A stretch of DNA of 64,000 nucleotides from Dolomedes plantarius (GCA_907164885.2 OU015493.1:63449275-63513274), one strand, 5' to 3'; counted from the stretch's first letter, positions 1 through 15,000 are shown. The notes: generated by a model from the letters alone, not told the origin. Numbers and translations: made by a program.

Positions 1-1390
1 TTAAGACTATTAGCACAAAAGCAATCAAATATTTCAATAGTTAAAATTTATTTTAGGTGATAGTAATTAATTCCCAATGACATGAAAACATGTCTTATAC
101 ATGGTCACCTAACCTGAGTTAGTTGAGGATTATTTCTAACTTTGTTGTAAAATCTTCAGAAAACAAAGGGTTAGTCATAGAAAAAAATTACTTAAATTGC
201 ATTGTGTTAATTTAATATGTGACACAGCAAGTTTCATAACATAAAATCCCATGAAAATTTTAACATTTAAAACATAAAGAAAATACAGAATTGCATTAAA
301 AGAAAAAATTCTTAAGTATACAAATTGTTTAACACATTATGAAACAATGAAAACCTAAAAGGGAAAAAAATGAGGTCTCAGGGTGAACTATAAAAACTAA
401 AATATATATAATAAAAAAAAAAAAGATTTACAGGGAGAAAGAAAGAGAAAAAGTATGCAGCCATTCCATCATCTATGTTTCATATCAAGTCAAGATTATT
501 AACAGTTTACAAGCTTAAGATCTGAATATAACAACTGAGTTACAAATTTCAACACACTGGAATTCAGTTTAAAACACCTTTCATCAATTACTTTAATGCA
601 TTTATTACCATTATCTAAATCTTTACAAAACAATAAAGAAAAAATTCCCTTTGAACAATAGTAAACAGAATTTTCATTCAACATGTAGAGATAATCACAT
701 TTGTTTCTCAGTTTTAATTAGGAAAGGGAGAAAGTTTTCCTTTTGACTTAATAACACAGGTCTGCAATGAAAATATTTCCTGAAAACTAAGCATTGCTTC
801 TGATGTATTTTTGGATGTTGATTTCAGAAAAAATAACCAAAAAATTCCATCACGTACAGTGTTTTCACAATATAAAATTTTCTGTTTTCAGTTTTTGTGT
901 TTTTATGAATATACAATTAACATGTAATTTATTTTTGTTCACCTGCTAAAATTCATCAATATATATATAACTTTTTTTTGTTATTTTATAATAAACAATT
1001 AATAAAATCAAAAAATGTTCAATACACATAAATAAAAAAAGGAAAGAAAGTAATAAAATAGTATAGACAATGAGGAAGTTCATTCCTTCTGTCACTTCCT
1101 CTTAAGACAGACATGTGGCACCAAGTCCAAACACTGATGTTAATGGCACCAGGGAGACTGCAATCGGTACATCGTCACTGTTCTGTTTTGAACTGTCATT
1201 CTAAGTTAAGAGTTTTGCAAATGAAGACAGTTTAAATTTTTGCTGATTTTTATGTTCATTTAAGATCTAGAATACATGCTTTTATAAGAATTTTATTTTT
1301 CGATTTAAATTTCGTTTTTTTCTATTGAACCATCATACCATTTAATCAGTGACTGAAATTTATTTTTGTGATTGTGGACAGTTTTGTAAA
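1..1390. other. AT-rich sequence left of the pseudogene
   Basis: It holds A/T-rich sequence with oligo-A runs (408-424) and scattered AATAAA hexamers. I see no conserved coding exon. It may be channel intron or 3' flank, because the channel's last visible donor lies to the right. Confidence 0.5.
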
Positions 1391-3070
1391 ATGGCTACAA
1401 GAGGCTGTTCTAATGACCCTAACAAATTTTGCTACATCTGCAGTGAGCTTACAACCAAGAAACATCAAAGAAATATTACAGATTTTGTGAAGAAAGTGTA
1501 CTATGCTTACTTTGGTGTCAAGCTGGGAGACCAGGATAAATCTTGGGCCCACACATCGTCTGTTGTATTTGTGTGGAAGAATTGAAACAGTGATTAAGTG
1601 GAAAACAAAAATCTCTTCGCTTCGGAATCCTGATGATCTGGAGGGAGCCAACTAACCACAGTGATGACTGCTACTTTTGTTCCTTAAGTGTGCATGGGTT
1701 CAATGCCAAAAATAGGAATGGAATTGTTTACCCAAACATTTCATCGGCTCTGCGTCCCGTACTTCATGGTCCTGGAATACCCATACCTAAACCCCCAGAA
1801 AAACTTAAAGATATATCTTCTGACTCCAAAGAAGAAGACCATGGCTCTGATGATGATTTCAATGCAGCAGGAAGAACGATCCTCAAATCTTCTCACAAAG
1901 TAAATTAAATGATTTAGGGAGAGACTTGGGCCTTCCTATAAATTCTGCAGAACTACTATGTTCTAGGTTAAATGAAAAAAACTTATTGTCACCTGGTGTC
2001 TCTTTTTCACAGTTTAGAAGATGAGAAAAGGGATTTCCTTCCTTATTTTTCTGGAGATGTTGATTCAGTTTATTACAGCAATATTCTTGGTTTGATGGCA
2101 CAGTTTCAAATTGAATATGATGCACAGGAATGGAGGCTCTTCATTGACTCATGCAAAAGAAGCCTCAAAGCTGTGCTACTCCATAATGGAACAAATATGC
2201 TTCAATACCAGTTCAACATTCCGTGCACTACAAAGAATGCTACTAAAATTTAGCCATCATTTTGAACAAACTTAAATACAAGGATCACATGTGGCGATTT
2301 AAAAGTAATTGTCACACTTCTTGGACCTCAAGGGGATATACAAAATATCCATGCTTCCTGTGTGAGTGGGACAGTAGGGAAAGGAGTCAACATTTAATTA
2401 AGAGAGAGTGGCCAGTAAGAGAGAAAATGGAAATTGGCAGCAAAAATGTTATTGAGGAAGCTTTGGTTGACTGAGAAAAGATTCTTCTGCCTCCACTTCA
2501 TATAAAACTTGGTTTGATAAAACAATTTGTGAAAGCTCTAGACAAAGAAGGTCGGTGTTTCAAGCACTTGCTTTATGCATTTCCTGGATTATCTGCAGCC
2601 AAAGTTAAGGAAGGTGTCTTTGTGGGACCAGATATTTGAAAACTAATGAAGGATGAAAAATTTGAAGCATGTATGACAAAGGTTGAAAAGGAAGCTTGGA
2701 GCACCTTTAAAGAAGTTGTTAATAAATTTCTGGGAAATTATAAGGATCCCTACTTCAAACAAATTGTACAAAGTATGCTTGACAATTTCAAAAAATTAGG
2801 ATGTTCTGTCAGCTTAAAAGTTCATTTCCTGATGTGTCATCTGGACTGAAAATTTTGGTGCCATCGGTAAGGAACATGGTGAAAGATTTCACCAAGACAT
2901 TAAGCAGATGGAATGCAGATACTAAGGTAGATGGAACAAAAGCATGATAGCAGATTTCTGCTGGTTGCTACATAGAGAACAGCCACAAATTACACACAGA
3001 AGATCTGCTTCCACATGGAGTATTCAACACTAAAGAAAAAAGGTACTACAAAGCCCTATAAACTTGACTT
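1391..3070 (+). pseudogene. decayed copy of a multicopy arthropod protein family (EHGERFHQDI family)
   Basis: The stretch translates in a patchwork of all three forward frames. It starts MATRGCSNDPNKFCYICSEL with cysteine pairs, then FVKKVYYAYFGVKLGDQDKS, MIWREPTNHSDDCYFCSLSV, HGPGIPIPKPPEKL, YTKYPCFLCEWDSRERSQH, LLPPLHIKLGLIKQFVKALD and finally EHGERFHQDIKQME. I know these blocks, in this order, from an uncharacterised protein repeated many times in spider, aphid and Hydra genomes. This is memory, not a search. Several frameshifts and in-frame stops (for example TGA near 2472 and TAG near 2922) mean it is not expressed as such. The repeated cysteine pairs suggest a zinc-binding N-terminus. 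It is probably transposon-related (inference), and no terminal repeats were found. Confidence 0.7.
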
Positions 3071-3229
3071 TATGTGGCCATTGCTGAATATCCAGAATCA
3101 TATGCTTTTGTACCAATGACAGTAAATGACTCAGTAATGTGGATTCTAAATATATATGTAAGTATTAAAGTAATTTTTCAGACAAAACTTTGTCACGGTT
3201 AAACAGTGACATTATATAGAGTAAAAAGT

Positions 3230-4150
3230 ATAATGAATGGACCTTTGAAAATGTCGGAAGATGAAGTGAACTGGGGAAAATAATAGACCATAGAAGAGGG
3301 TAAAAGAGAATATTGATGGATACAGGAGGTGAATAGGCGGCGAAGATAGCTAGATCTTGAAGGAGTAAAAAGGCTATTAGGAGACGTCAGATGATTCAGG
3401 TGGAACGAAGCAATTATCGCACGGAAAAGGAGATTACAGAGGGGGAAATGTTTGAAAAGAAAAATAGGTCTTTAGGAAAGAAGAAGGTGAATAGGGAGGC
3501 ATGTGAGACGGAAGAAAGATGACTTAGTTGAAATAATAAGAGGTCGGAAGTAAGAGGAGAGCGGCATAGTTCAAATGCGGTCCCGGGAAAAGTAGTGATA
3601 ATGATATTATGAGACACGCCTTCAGCAAGGTGGGGTAGATACTCCCAGAAAAAATAATGGCCCAATCAAGAGAATATAGGAGGAGTTAGCGGCAGAAGAG
3701 AAAGATATAAAAAAAAGAAGCGGGATAAAGATTAGACACAGAGATTTTGTTTGGCCTGAGAAGGATGACCGAATGTCCGGATACGTAATGAAAGCTCTAC
3801 CCAGTCAGCTGAAAGAGTGATATTGGAAAGAGGTGATGCCCGACGATTGACCCATCGACAGTGAATGTGAACCAGAACTCGGAGTTTGCTACGAGACGAA
3901 CCCACCGACCCGACGGATGACAGATCGATGCCCGAGAACTTACCGCTAGAAAGAATGACTACCCGCTCCCTGGGGAACAAATGAAGGACGTTCCGCCATC
4001 AGCTACCTGCTAGACCCCCCGCCTGTTTTATAGCCATCCGTGGTTCAACGTGATTCTAGACGCGTGCCCATATCTACAAATGAAGCGTCAGTAAAGGTAC
4101 GTGTGGCAGTTAATCATTGATCCTATGATACTGTGCCTATCTACCACTCA
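3230..4150. other. unexplained purine-rich, GC-richer block
   Basis: From about 3230 to 3730 the plus strand is strikingly rich in G and A, and it then becomes GC-richer to about 4100. This is unlike the surrounding AT-rich DNA. No frame of useful length resembles a known protein. It may be non-coding sequence of a retroelement (5' UTR or LTR) or a relic attached to the pseudogene on its left. Confidence 0.35.
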
Positions 4151-5746
4151 TCCATTAACAATTTAAATAATACCTCAGTGATAAATAAGTTAATTAAATG
4201 TAGTTTAGTACAATGAAGTCCACATATAGATATTGAAAAAAATAGAAGAATTAAATAAGGTAGTTAGAATAACAGTTATGACATGTATTGTAATGTATTT
4301 ATGTGTGTCGTTATGTTCAATAAATCTATCCATTTACAATTTCAATCAGATGATTAGATTATTTTAAAAACACAACGCAATTCAAGAATATGAGACTAAT
4401 CGATCAAACAATCAGGTAGTATGTTAAATAATTTATATATTGGCAATACACCCCAAATTCAACTACCTTGATACTAATCATTTAATGAGCAAGATTAACA
4501 ATTTTAGTTATTGCGGAATATTCACTAAAACAATTAAACACCCATTATAAACTTTTTATTTATTACTTTCTTTACTTCCTAGAAATGTTTTTACATGGTA
4601 TATAAAGCATTATTTTTCTAAATTTTCAAAAAACTGTTACGTAATGGAAAAAAAACGAATGACATATTTGAAATTAGCATACCAAAAAACATAAAAGTCA
4701 ATTGCTACTTTGCAAAATATATTTGCTCACTGAAATTTTACAGACCTGTGTAATCTAAGGTGAATGAGTTATTAGAAGGTAATTCAAGAAAATGCAATGG
4801 TTAGATGTGGAGAAGAAAATGGAAAACCATATTTTTATAAATAAATATAACTTTATATTTAAAACTCACCAAAAGCTTCTATTCTAAAATACTGAATTTC
4901 TTTCAAAAATCCAACTAGAACCACTTTTCAACATAATGTATGTAACAAATACAGCAAACTTAATCTTCCTACTCTAAAATCTTTTACAACTGAACAATAA
5001 TAAAATAAGACTGAATTTCTTTTCATAAGGGTTTGCTTATTCTGTGCCAATATCACAAAGCCCCCCCCCCCTCCAAAAAAAAAAAAAAAAAAAAAAAGCA
5101 ATGTAACATATTGTTTCCATACTTTCTCTTTCTGATTTCTCTCAATAAAGAAAACTTGATATCTATTCAATGAAATTAATTTTTTCTCATTGACAGAGTA
5201 TAATAAAGTTCACTACGAAAAAAAAATATTTTAGCCCTTACTGCATAAAAGATCATCCATACTGGAAGATTTTGCAATACTATTAGATGAGATAATTATT
5301 CCAAATGATTCCTTAAGATTTCTTTATAGCATTATTCCCAAATTCTTACAACAGTTATCACTAAAGTTACATACACATTTTAGACAGATTCTTCCTGTTC
5401 TAAAATCTTTTATAATCTTACATTAAAATAAAAATGAACTTATTTTTAAATAAAATAAGGATGAATGAATATAATAAATGACCAGAGAAAATAAAATAAG
5501 AAAGATTAATGTATAACATCAAAAAAATAAAATTATTACCAAGTAAAATATAGATTATGGAAAAGGTGTGAAAAATAAGGGAATAAAAATACAGTTTAAA
5601 TAAGCAGAATACATTGAAAGTTGGCTATTTAAAAAAAAAACCCTGTTGATCTTGGTAATTTAGTAAAAGGTATTTAGGTTTAAAAAAACAGGAAAATACT
5701 CAAAATGGTTTGAAATAATTTCATCATTGAAAAAAATTATACTTAC
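4151..5746. other. AT-rich sequence next to the last visible Cav3 exon
   Basis: No gene is visible. A C(10+)TCC-A(20+) compound homopolymer sits at about 5060-5098. This is probably intron, because exon 18 ends in a splice donor. Confidence 0.5.
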
Positions 5747-6019
5747 AACAGTCTTTCTGAATTCACCCATTTCAGCCAGTTTTTTCATTTGTACTTCAGC
5801 TGCTAATTCCCGTTCAAGTTCAGCATCCATTTCTAAATCATCATCCATTTGTTTATGACTCTCCTCCAAATGCTTCATAAGGACAGCAACAACAACATTC
5901 ACGAGGACAAATTGTGCCATAAGTACAAATATTACAAAATACAAAGGAGCAATAATTGGTGAGACGCAGCAGTTTTTGATGCAATCACTGGAGTAATCAC
6001 AGTTATCTCGAAGTGTATC
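5747..6019 (-). CDS. Ca-alpha1T: Cav3 exon 18 of window: domain IV S6 and proximal C-terminus
   Basis: It begins [21 protein letters not shown]6 is [20 protein letters not shown], followed by [20 protein letters not shown] and a charged stretch ([20 protein letters not shown]). The segment [10 protein letters not shown] is a Cav3 signature, and T-type channels lack the IQ motif found here in Cav1/Cav2. The donor GTT before GTAAGT shows that at least one more coding exon follows to the left. Confidence 0.96.
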
Positions 6020-9000
6020 CTAAAAGATAAAATATCTCTTAGAACAGCGTAAAAATACAGATCTTTAATATTTATTTCAGGGAATAAACAGAACCTTGAG
6101 ATATTTTCTTCTCGTGTTCATCTAATTATTTTGGAACAAAAATTTTATCATACTTAAGTAATTTCTTATTGAATCATATTTCTGATTTTAACTCTTTTCA
6201 AATTTAAAAATAACTACAGAAATTTTCAATTCACAGCTTTACATAATACACAGTCATAAGTTTTATTAATTAAAAATTTCAGATTGTCTCTTCTAACAAA
6301 ACTAACGTGGGTTATTAACGTAGGATTACTTATCATTGTTTACCTCTTTTGTATGTATACATGTATGTATGTGTTATGTATATATGTATCTATATAGATG
6401 TACATATGTATATATATACATATATGTATGTCAGAATTTTGACGCTTCTTGGTAATTTTCTGTTTAATTGTTTACTGCTTTTCCAAGCGATAGACTGGGT
6501 TTGGTGCACTGCCAAAATTATAACTCGCGAGGACAGATAGACAGACAGTTTTAGTGTCTGAAATTTTCCTTTCAGCAGGACCATTATAGAGGAATGTAAT
6601 TCTACGTTAAAAGATATTTTCTTATAACCATTAGCACTGTTTAACCTGCAGGTGACTATCTCCTGTTCACCAGTTAAATTTCAGCACACCATGTATTAAA
6701 TTGGTTGTTGAAAGTACAACAGTCTCTTATATTAACAGTCTCCTACACAAGGGCTTAACAGACTGGGTACAACCATTTAAAACCAAAACATTCTGGCTAC
6801 AAACATCTGTGCCAATAGCAGGATACAAACCAACAGACTCTGGTATCAAATGCCAGCACTCAACCCATTCAGACATCATCTGGCACCATGTATCAGACAG
6901 GAATAGTACATTATGATATTGTAACTCTAGAAAGAATAACTTCCATTTAAATTTAATGTTATAAATAGAATTTAAATACAGGCTTCAATACCAAAATTTT
7001 GGACAGCATTATCAACAACATTTATCTTTCCTAAAAACAGACCACTAATTAGGTTCATGTGTAACTCTAAATTTCCAAGTCTTAGCATGATGTCAATGGT
7101 TCAAGAGTAGAAATGCAGACTACCATATAAATGCATCAAAAGCCTCAAAATAAAAATTTATTTCCAAAATTTTTTATTGTAATATTTTCCAAATTCCTCC
7201 CTTTCAGCTAGGAAACTGTTGGCATATAAACCTCACTTTAAATGTTATGATAACTTCACCAATAACCACATCTGTAAAATTATGTAAACCTTTAGAAATT
7301 CCTTTCAGCACATAATATATATTCTAATTTAGATCAACAATTTTGCCCTAAAACATACTGCCACTTGAGAAAAGTTAACATTTCAATATTGCCAAGTGTC
7401 TACTATAAGGCATTATTTCCCTATATTTTGCTGATACTATCTAATAAATAGGTCTCACATTATGAATTTCTTCAGTTTGAACAAGTTAGTTAAGTTTAAT
7501 TTTTATAATGTTCAATTTTTACAAGCTTTTGCTCTTCAATGCATATATTTATTTGCTCTATGAAAAAAAAAACATACAAAATAAATCTTTATTTTCTAGG
7601 ATCTTTCTTTTCCCAGAAAATCCTAATTTATATGGAAATTCTTGCTTTCCTGATTTTCTGACATGACAAATTCCAGTTCTTCTAGAAAAACTGTCTTACA
7701 AAATATTTTGCTATCAGATGAGGAATTAATGTTTCTTTTCAACAGACATTGTCTTGGGGAGAAAGTCTTTAAGTTCAAAAATGATCTGGAGAAGACAATT
7801 TATCATTGAATCTTATGTCTAGTTAAGAAATAAAATTATTATTTTCATTTACACTAGCATCACAGCTTGAATCGAAATTAGTAAATTTTTCAATAGCTAA
7901 ATTTTTCTTTAATAAAACTCTAATTTTATCCTTAGTCAAAAAATATTTTGTCATAATGTGATTTTTGCTTAGATTAATTTTTCTCTTGTTTAAAAAGTTA
8001 AATAAAAATGAGAAATGTTTCTTTTTTCTTCATAAATAAAAAATTTTATCTAAGAAATAAATATAAGAATTCAAACTTTAAATATTATAGATTATAAAAC
8101 AAATCAAAGAGTATTTTGCTTGGCTTGGAGGACAAATTTTCCATTCAGCAATTAGCAGATATGTAGCTTAACCCTTTTGACATTTATAAATGCTGTCTTT
8201 TCCGCCAGGCAAAACTATTACCCTTCCACAAGAAAATACTCCCATTGTTGACACATCCTACATCAACAAAAATGGGATAAAATTTCTTTGGACAACAGGT
8301 ATTCCAAGCCTATATTTTTCAGCAGGAATTATTTGGAATAGATGATATCCTAACCGTAAGGAAAAGGTTAAGCAAAAAAGAAATTTTACCTTCATGATAC
8401 CATTCCAGTTGTCTCCAGTGGCAACACGGAAAAGAGTAAGAAATGCCATGCCAAAATCTTTAAAATGAGCATGCTCCCCCAGTCCTTCACAAGGCAAATC
8501 TTCTGTGCATTCTATAACAGAAAAATTTAACAAACATATTAATTAATAGAATGTTAAAAATAGATAATTTCATATATTTAAAGTTCAAGATTAAAAGGAA
8601 TATTAAGAAGTTTATGACATAGGTTAAATGGTTTGTTTAAAATGTTTCAGGAAATAGGGGTATCCCTTCAGAAGGATAAAAGAATAATCAAGCCATGGAT
8701 TCTAAATAAAATTAGTCTAAAATATCCTTAACATTGCTATTACTACAATATATAACATTCAAGGTAAAATTTTTTTTGTTCAGGAATTATAAATCTGCAA
8801 TTTAAAATCCTTCAAATCCCTGATTTTTTCAGAAAAAGCTACTAAATGACACCATTAAAAGTTATTTTATGTGTGTAGCATTTAGCATGTTTATCAGTTG
8901 TTTCTGTAGTACTATGGTCACCATTTTCAATATACTTAACCAGAGCTAGCTTTCTTACAAGCTGACTATTAATAAATTTTTCATATGTAGGTATTCCTTG

Positions 9001-12000
9001 AACACTGTAGTTAAATTATTGTGACAATGAACCAAGCATTTAACATTTTGATCATCACAGGATTCATCTTGCAACTTACTTCCACTGAAAACATTATATC
9101 AAGGCTTCTAGCTTAAAGAGAAGCTTCTAGCTTAGAAGTTTACCACAGAATATATATAATATAAAACATTTATGCTTGCATTTGACTATATAAATATAAG
9201 AATTTAAATATGTGATGAAAACCATATCAGCTACAGAGGCTGTTCGCACATTTTTTAGACGATTTTGGTTTTTATTCAAAATGGTGTTTTTAACAAAGCA
9301 GTGGTTCGAAGGCTACATTTATGCTCTTTCCGAAGAGAAATATGCATACTCCGTTATCCAAAAACGATGTGAGAGTCATGGTTTTGTGACATCTAAAGCG
9401 TCGATAGGTAATATCATCAATAAGAAAGGAAAAAAACGTCAAATTGGAACCTCAAGTGGGACAAAAATTCCAAACAAGTATCCAAGGAAAAAACAGACAT
9501 CTTCGACTACTGCAAAGGTATGTTGTTTAATGTTAAAAGAAAATCCCCCTAGTCAAAGGACAGTTGCAAAATCATTAAAATGCTCGGTGTCCACCGTAAA
9601 CAAAATGATAAACGTTGATTTAAATCTTAAGAAAGTGAAAAAATGCAATGTGCATTGTCTTCCAAATCATATCGCTGAACACAGGACACGCTGCAGAATT
9701 CTATATGAGAAACACTTATATAAAAATGGAAAACAACTGTCACAATAGATGAATCATGGGTGTATTCAAATGATTGCAATAAAAAAAGAGCCATTTATTA
9801 TCATAAAAGGGGAGAAAAAAATTTAAGTACATGGTTCAAAGAATCGAAAGAAAGTTTTTCTAAGGGATTCATGATTGTTGCTGGTTTTTCTTATAATGGC
9901 AAGTTAAAAATAAAGAGAGTGGAAAAAAATGTCAAGATTAACTCCAAATACTATCAGGAACATATTTTATCGCCAATTTTTCTGAATGAAATACCATCGC
10001 TTTACCCACAGTGCCATCAATCTGTGAGACTCCACCAGGACAAAGCTAGCAATCACACATCAAAATCCACTGTAAATTTCCTAAAAGAAATGGAACAAAA
10101 ACCTGGTATCAAGGCCATACCCTTCACTGATATCCCTACTAAATTTCCCGATGTATCACCTATGGATTTTTGTGCTTTTGGACTCTTAAAATCTGCATTA
10201 TCCAAATGTCGTCCCAAAACCCTTACAGGACTCTGGAAAGCTGCTCAGGAGGAATGGGATAGAATACCTCTTCTGACACTTCAAAAGGCATTATTATCCT
10301 GGAAATTGCGGTGTCGAGAGATAGTTCAGAATAAGGGATGTCAAATAGAACATTTAAAACACAAGAATTTTATGTAATTTAGTTTTGTGAATACAATATA
10401 CATAGACTAATAAATGTGTGAACAGCCTCTGTAATTACACAGAAAATTTTTTGTAATAGATAAATGCAATTTTTAACATGTATAATGGATATTGAAATAA
10501 CATTTGTTAATATTTTTTATGAGAACATTATCTTATCTCTTTTGTAATCGTAAGAAGCTATTATCCATGCATGTTTTTCCTATAACTGTCATGATGTTAT
10601 ACTTGTACATTAATATGTTAGTTTATACTTTCAAAAGCACAATTTTCAAAACCAGTCTTAAAAGAATTGTAACATAGCTTTTCAACAAAATTTAAGAACT
10701 TTCAGATGTATTATAAGTGAGGCTGATTATTCAGCTACAGCTCTTAGCAGCATGGGTATATATTTAATGATGTTTAACAATTCTATCAAAAAATTACAAC
10801 AAAAATTCAAAATCTGGTGATAAGTCTTAAAGCTCTTTTTCATGAGATTTACATTTGAAATTGAATTTTCATTTTGCAACATAAAATCCAGGTAGTAGAA
10901 CACAAGAAAAACTCACCATTTTTAAATTGATATTTTGTAAAAAAGAGACAACAGAGGAAAAATATTAAATAAACACAGTAAACTAACTGCAGACTACATA
11001 TATTTATGGTTATCTCCCCCAAAAGTTAAAACTGAAAAGCTCCAGACTTGAAACACAAGTCTAAATCAAAGTAAGTAATACAGAGATATCAAATATGTTT
11101 TCTTTGCAAGACAACAATATAAAGAATTTTGAAACACGTGTAAAAATTGCTTTTGATAATGATTCTAGAGTGTTAAACTAGTTAAAATAAAAAATAATAA
11201 TGAACCATTTCTACACTTTCTGCCCGTGTAATATGAATGCTGGAACTTTGACACTTTTAAGAATACCCCACAGAGAATTTCCCACTGCAAAAGTCAAGGC
11301 CTTTCTCTTAGTGTGGTCTTTATTACAACATAATGAATTTCAGTATAAGAAAAAATTAAATTTTGTTTGCTTATTTTTCTCTCTTTTAGGCATTGAAGCA
11401 TTATTTGCCATTTTCCTGCTATAATTTGCTAAACAGACCACAGCATTGCAACCCTAATAACTGAACCAATAAACTAGCAATTTTAGTTTATGGCAATGCA
11501 AAAGTACTTTTTTAAACAAATTTTGTGCAAAAGTTTATAAATTATTGATTTTGAAAGCTAATAACATATTTCCCTTACCTAGCCTTCCAAATAATTCAAC
11601 ACCAAGGGCAGCAAAAATAAAGAAAAGAAGAAAAAATAGCAATCCTAGATTTCCAACTTGAGGTAATGCTTGCATTACAGTATCCAACAATGCACGAATT
11701 CCTTTGGCCATCTTCAAAAGTTTTAATACTGTAATAAAAAATCATGTTAAAAGAAATTGCAAGTTAAAATACATGCAGTATAAATATATGAATAATACAA
11801 TAGTAAAAATATTATATAAACATATGTTACACCAAAAATATTTTAATTCCCATCTAATTTGTTATACCACTCGTGACCTCTAAATTACCCTTTTTATTTT
11901 AATTTATACATTGGTCCATAAATAGCTCTATCTTAGGAACTCTCATTTGCACCTGTCGTCAGATGCTATTAAGGCCATGTGAAAAAATATCCATTTGCAG

Positions 12001-15000
12001 TTTTGGACAAAGGTGCTGTGTTGGAATTTTAGTGATAGTTGGCATTTAAATACTTCAATTATTACATACAGCATGTGTGCATTTTAAGCAGAAAAAAAAT
12101 GGCAAATTTTAAAGAAATAAGATTCTATTTGGCCCCAGAGAGAATCTTTAAATGGTTTAGAAATGGGTGATTCCTTAATAAAAAGATTTTATGTGTTACT
12201 ACTCTTGTTTTATTAGAAGAATTTCTAATTCTGACTTACAACAACAAACTACTATGGATATTTAATGTTTGGCATAACATATATGTATGTATCTATATAA
12301 ATAATATTTTTACTATTATTTTACTAAATTCATATATTATATATATATGTATGTAAATACCACACTTTAAAAAAAATTCTATGCTTTATTTGAGTGAATA
12401 TTAACTCTTTTTAAACCAGCATTTTTTCTGTGTGCAACCAGCTGCATTTACAAATGCAACTGAGTCACATTTAAAAATAGCCTATGTATTTCTTTAATGG
12501 TTCACATAGATTTTGAAAACATTCTAGGAACATATATTTGAATGATTCTAGGTATGCATCAGCAGTCAATTGTATTACCATTTAGGTATGTAACATCCCT
12601 TCTCTGTCTAAAATTCCCTTGATGGATAGACTATAGAGATTGATCATTTTAGCTCAAGTCTACAGTGTGTGAGGATCATGATATCATGCAAATTAGATTT
12701 ATTCATGGAATGTTCATGTCCTGTTTTCAAGTACAAAGATTAAGTAACATAAAGATTTTGCCACATGTACACAATATAACCTGAACTCTATTACAAATTT
12801 TAGTTATGTTACAATGCTCCAGGAGAAACATGTAAAACAGAAAAGAAGAAAAGAGTGTAAAATTGAATGTTTGAATAGTTGACATAACAGTTCATCTCTT
12901 TTTTAAAAGCAGGTTAGCCAAGGTCTATACTTAACAGTTTTAAAAAATATACAGAAAAAAAACCTGATGGCCTAGGTTTGTCTTTCACAACATATAAAGT
13001 TAAAAAACTTTGTTCAACAGCAATTGGTGCTGTACATTACTGAATGTATATTTGAATGAAATATATATAAATATACTACAACTTTAAAACTGAGTTATTA
13101 TATATATATATATTTGATGATGAAGTGTTGAAAGATGATTATACTAAAATCAGATTTCATTATATTTTAACACTCTAGTCTTGGCCTCTAATTAGCACCA
13201 TATTTGCAAGCCAAGCTAAACTGATAATAATTCAGACTTAAACCATGTTTTTAATAAAGTTAATCTCCAGAGCCATGTGAATGAACAACAGCTATTTTAA
13301 ATTTATTGTATTACACATCACAAAATTACAACATATTTTAAAGTCAAACATATTATGTAAAACATGAATGGAAAATATATCCTCCTTAAAAGAAAGGTTC
13401 TTCGAGGCTAGTTACAGTCCAGTCTTATCACTGAGATTTTGCTTCATCAATAGGAGTAACTTACATATAGTAAACAGAAAAGTTTAACATTAAAAAATAC
13501 ACTTCTAGAGCCCTAAAGCATTAAGAAAACATACAAAAAAGAAATTTCTAAAAAACCCCTAAATTTCAAAGAATTTAAATTTTGCATAAAATTAATAATT
13601 AAAATAAAAATAGGTAACAATAAGTAAAAATCATATTACCCCTGGCAATACGTAAAACACGAAAAACTCTTATTATAGTAGGATTTATAGGAATAAGATC
13701 TGACTCCATCTTCTCTAACACAATGCCAGCTACTGACAATCCAACAATAAAAATATCTAACTGATTCCACCTGAAAAATGTCACAGAGTTAATTCTATGA
13801 TTCCATAAAATAATTTACTTTGATATCATACATCACAGACAAATTGTCTCACACTGATTAATTAGAATTAAATATTAAATCTGAGAAAATAAATTTACTG
13901 CCAAAAATTTAATATTGATTAAAACTTAGAGGAACAAACACATAGTATGAGTTAACATGCATATATATATATATATATATATAAAATAAATACCACACTT
14001 TCCTCTAAATTATTATCTATGAAGGAATGAAAAAAAATCATATATTAAACAGCAAAAAGTCAAGCATTCATAAAAAAACCAAAAAGACATTCCAACATAA
14101 GAATTGAATTTATAATTGTATACGTTTTCTTTAAATCATTAAGGCCCACATTCATAATATGTCAACATTATTCTTCATATACTTACAATGAATCGTAAGC
14201 ATAAAAGAACTTTTACATTCTTTAATAAATCAATTTTACAATAACACAAAAAAATTACACTTTTTTAAAATTTTTTGATTTATTGTGTTTTATTTTCAAA
14301 ATGGAACCTAAGGAACTTTTATAAGATATCTTCCATTAAGACTGAAACAAAATATAACAAACAAATGATAAATTTCATGACATGTTTTTTCAAACTTTCA
14401 GTTGGCTTTCATTCACTCATTTTTTTAAGCTAAAAAGACAAAATGCTTTGCTTACATATGTACTCAATGAAAAAATACTGTCAATGCATTGTCAACACAA
14501 TAAAGCAAGGTGTGCCACTTAAGATCTTTTCTTGCTCAGAACTCACTGGATTTGCTTTCAGTAACAACAGCAATACATAATTATTTTTTTAATGGCTAAC
14601 GTATAAAGAGATGAATAATACATCCCTTGTATCAATTATAAATTTAATCTTTTTCAAAGAAAAAAAAGACATTTTGAAAAGATGTAAATTCATTTTCCAT
14701 AATAAAGACAAATTTATAAATGTCTTAAATATGTAAATTTACATAAAAATATAAGGTAGAAAACAGTTGTTTACCTGTTCTTAATATACTTCATTACTCC
14801 CAAAGCAAGAATTTTCATACACGCTTCAACAATGAATACCGCAGTAAAGAAGTAATTAAAAACCTTCAATGCGTATTCCAGTTTCTGAAGAGAAAAATAA
14901 ACCAGTGTTAAAAGTCATAGATGAAATATTAGTTTAAATAAGCAGCTTTACAGTAATAATCGAGTACATTTTATGTAACTTAATAAGGCAGAAAATATCT

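Noticed and set aside
1349..2849. series of plus-strand frames as a live gene
   Set aside because: Conserved blocks jump between all three frames with in-frame stops, so it is a pseudogene.
9212..9280. upstream ATG of the mariner transposase frame
   Set aside because: It lies outside or within the left TIR, so the ATG at 9281 is the sensible start.
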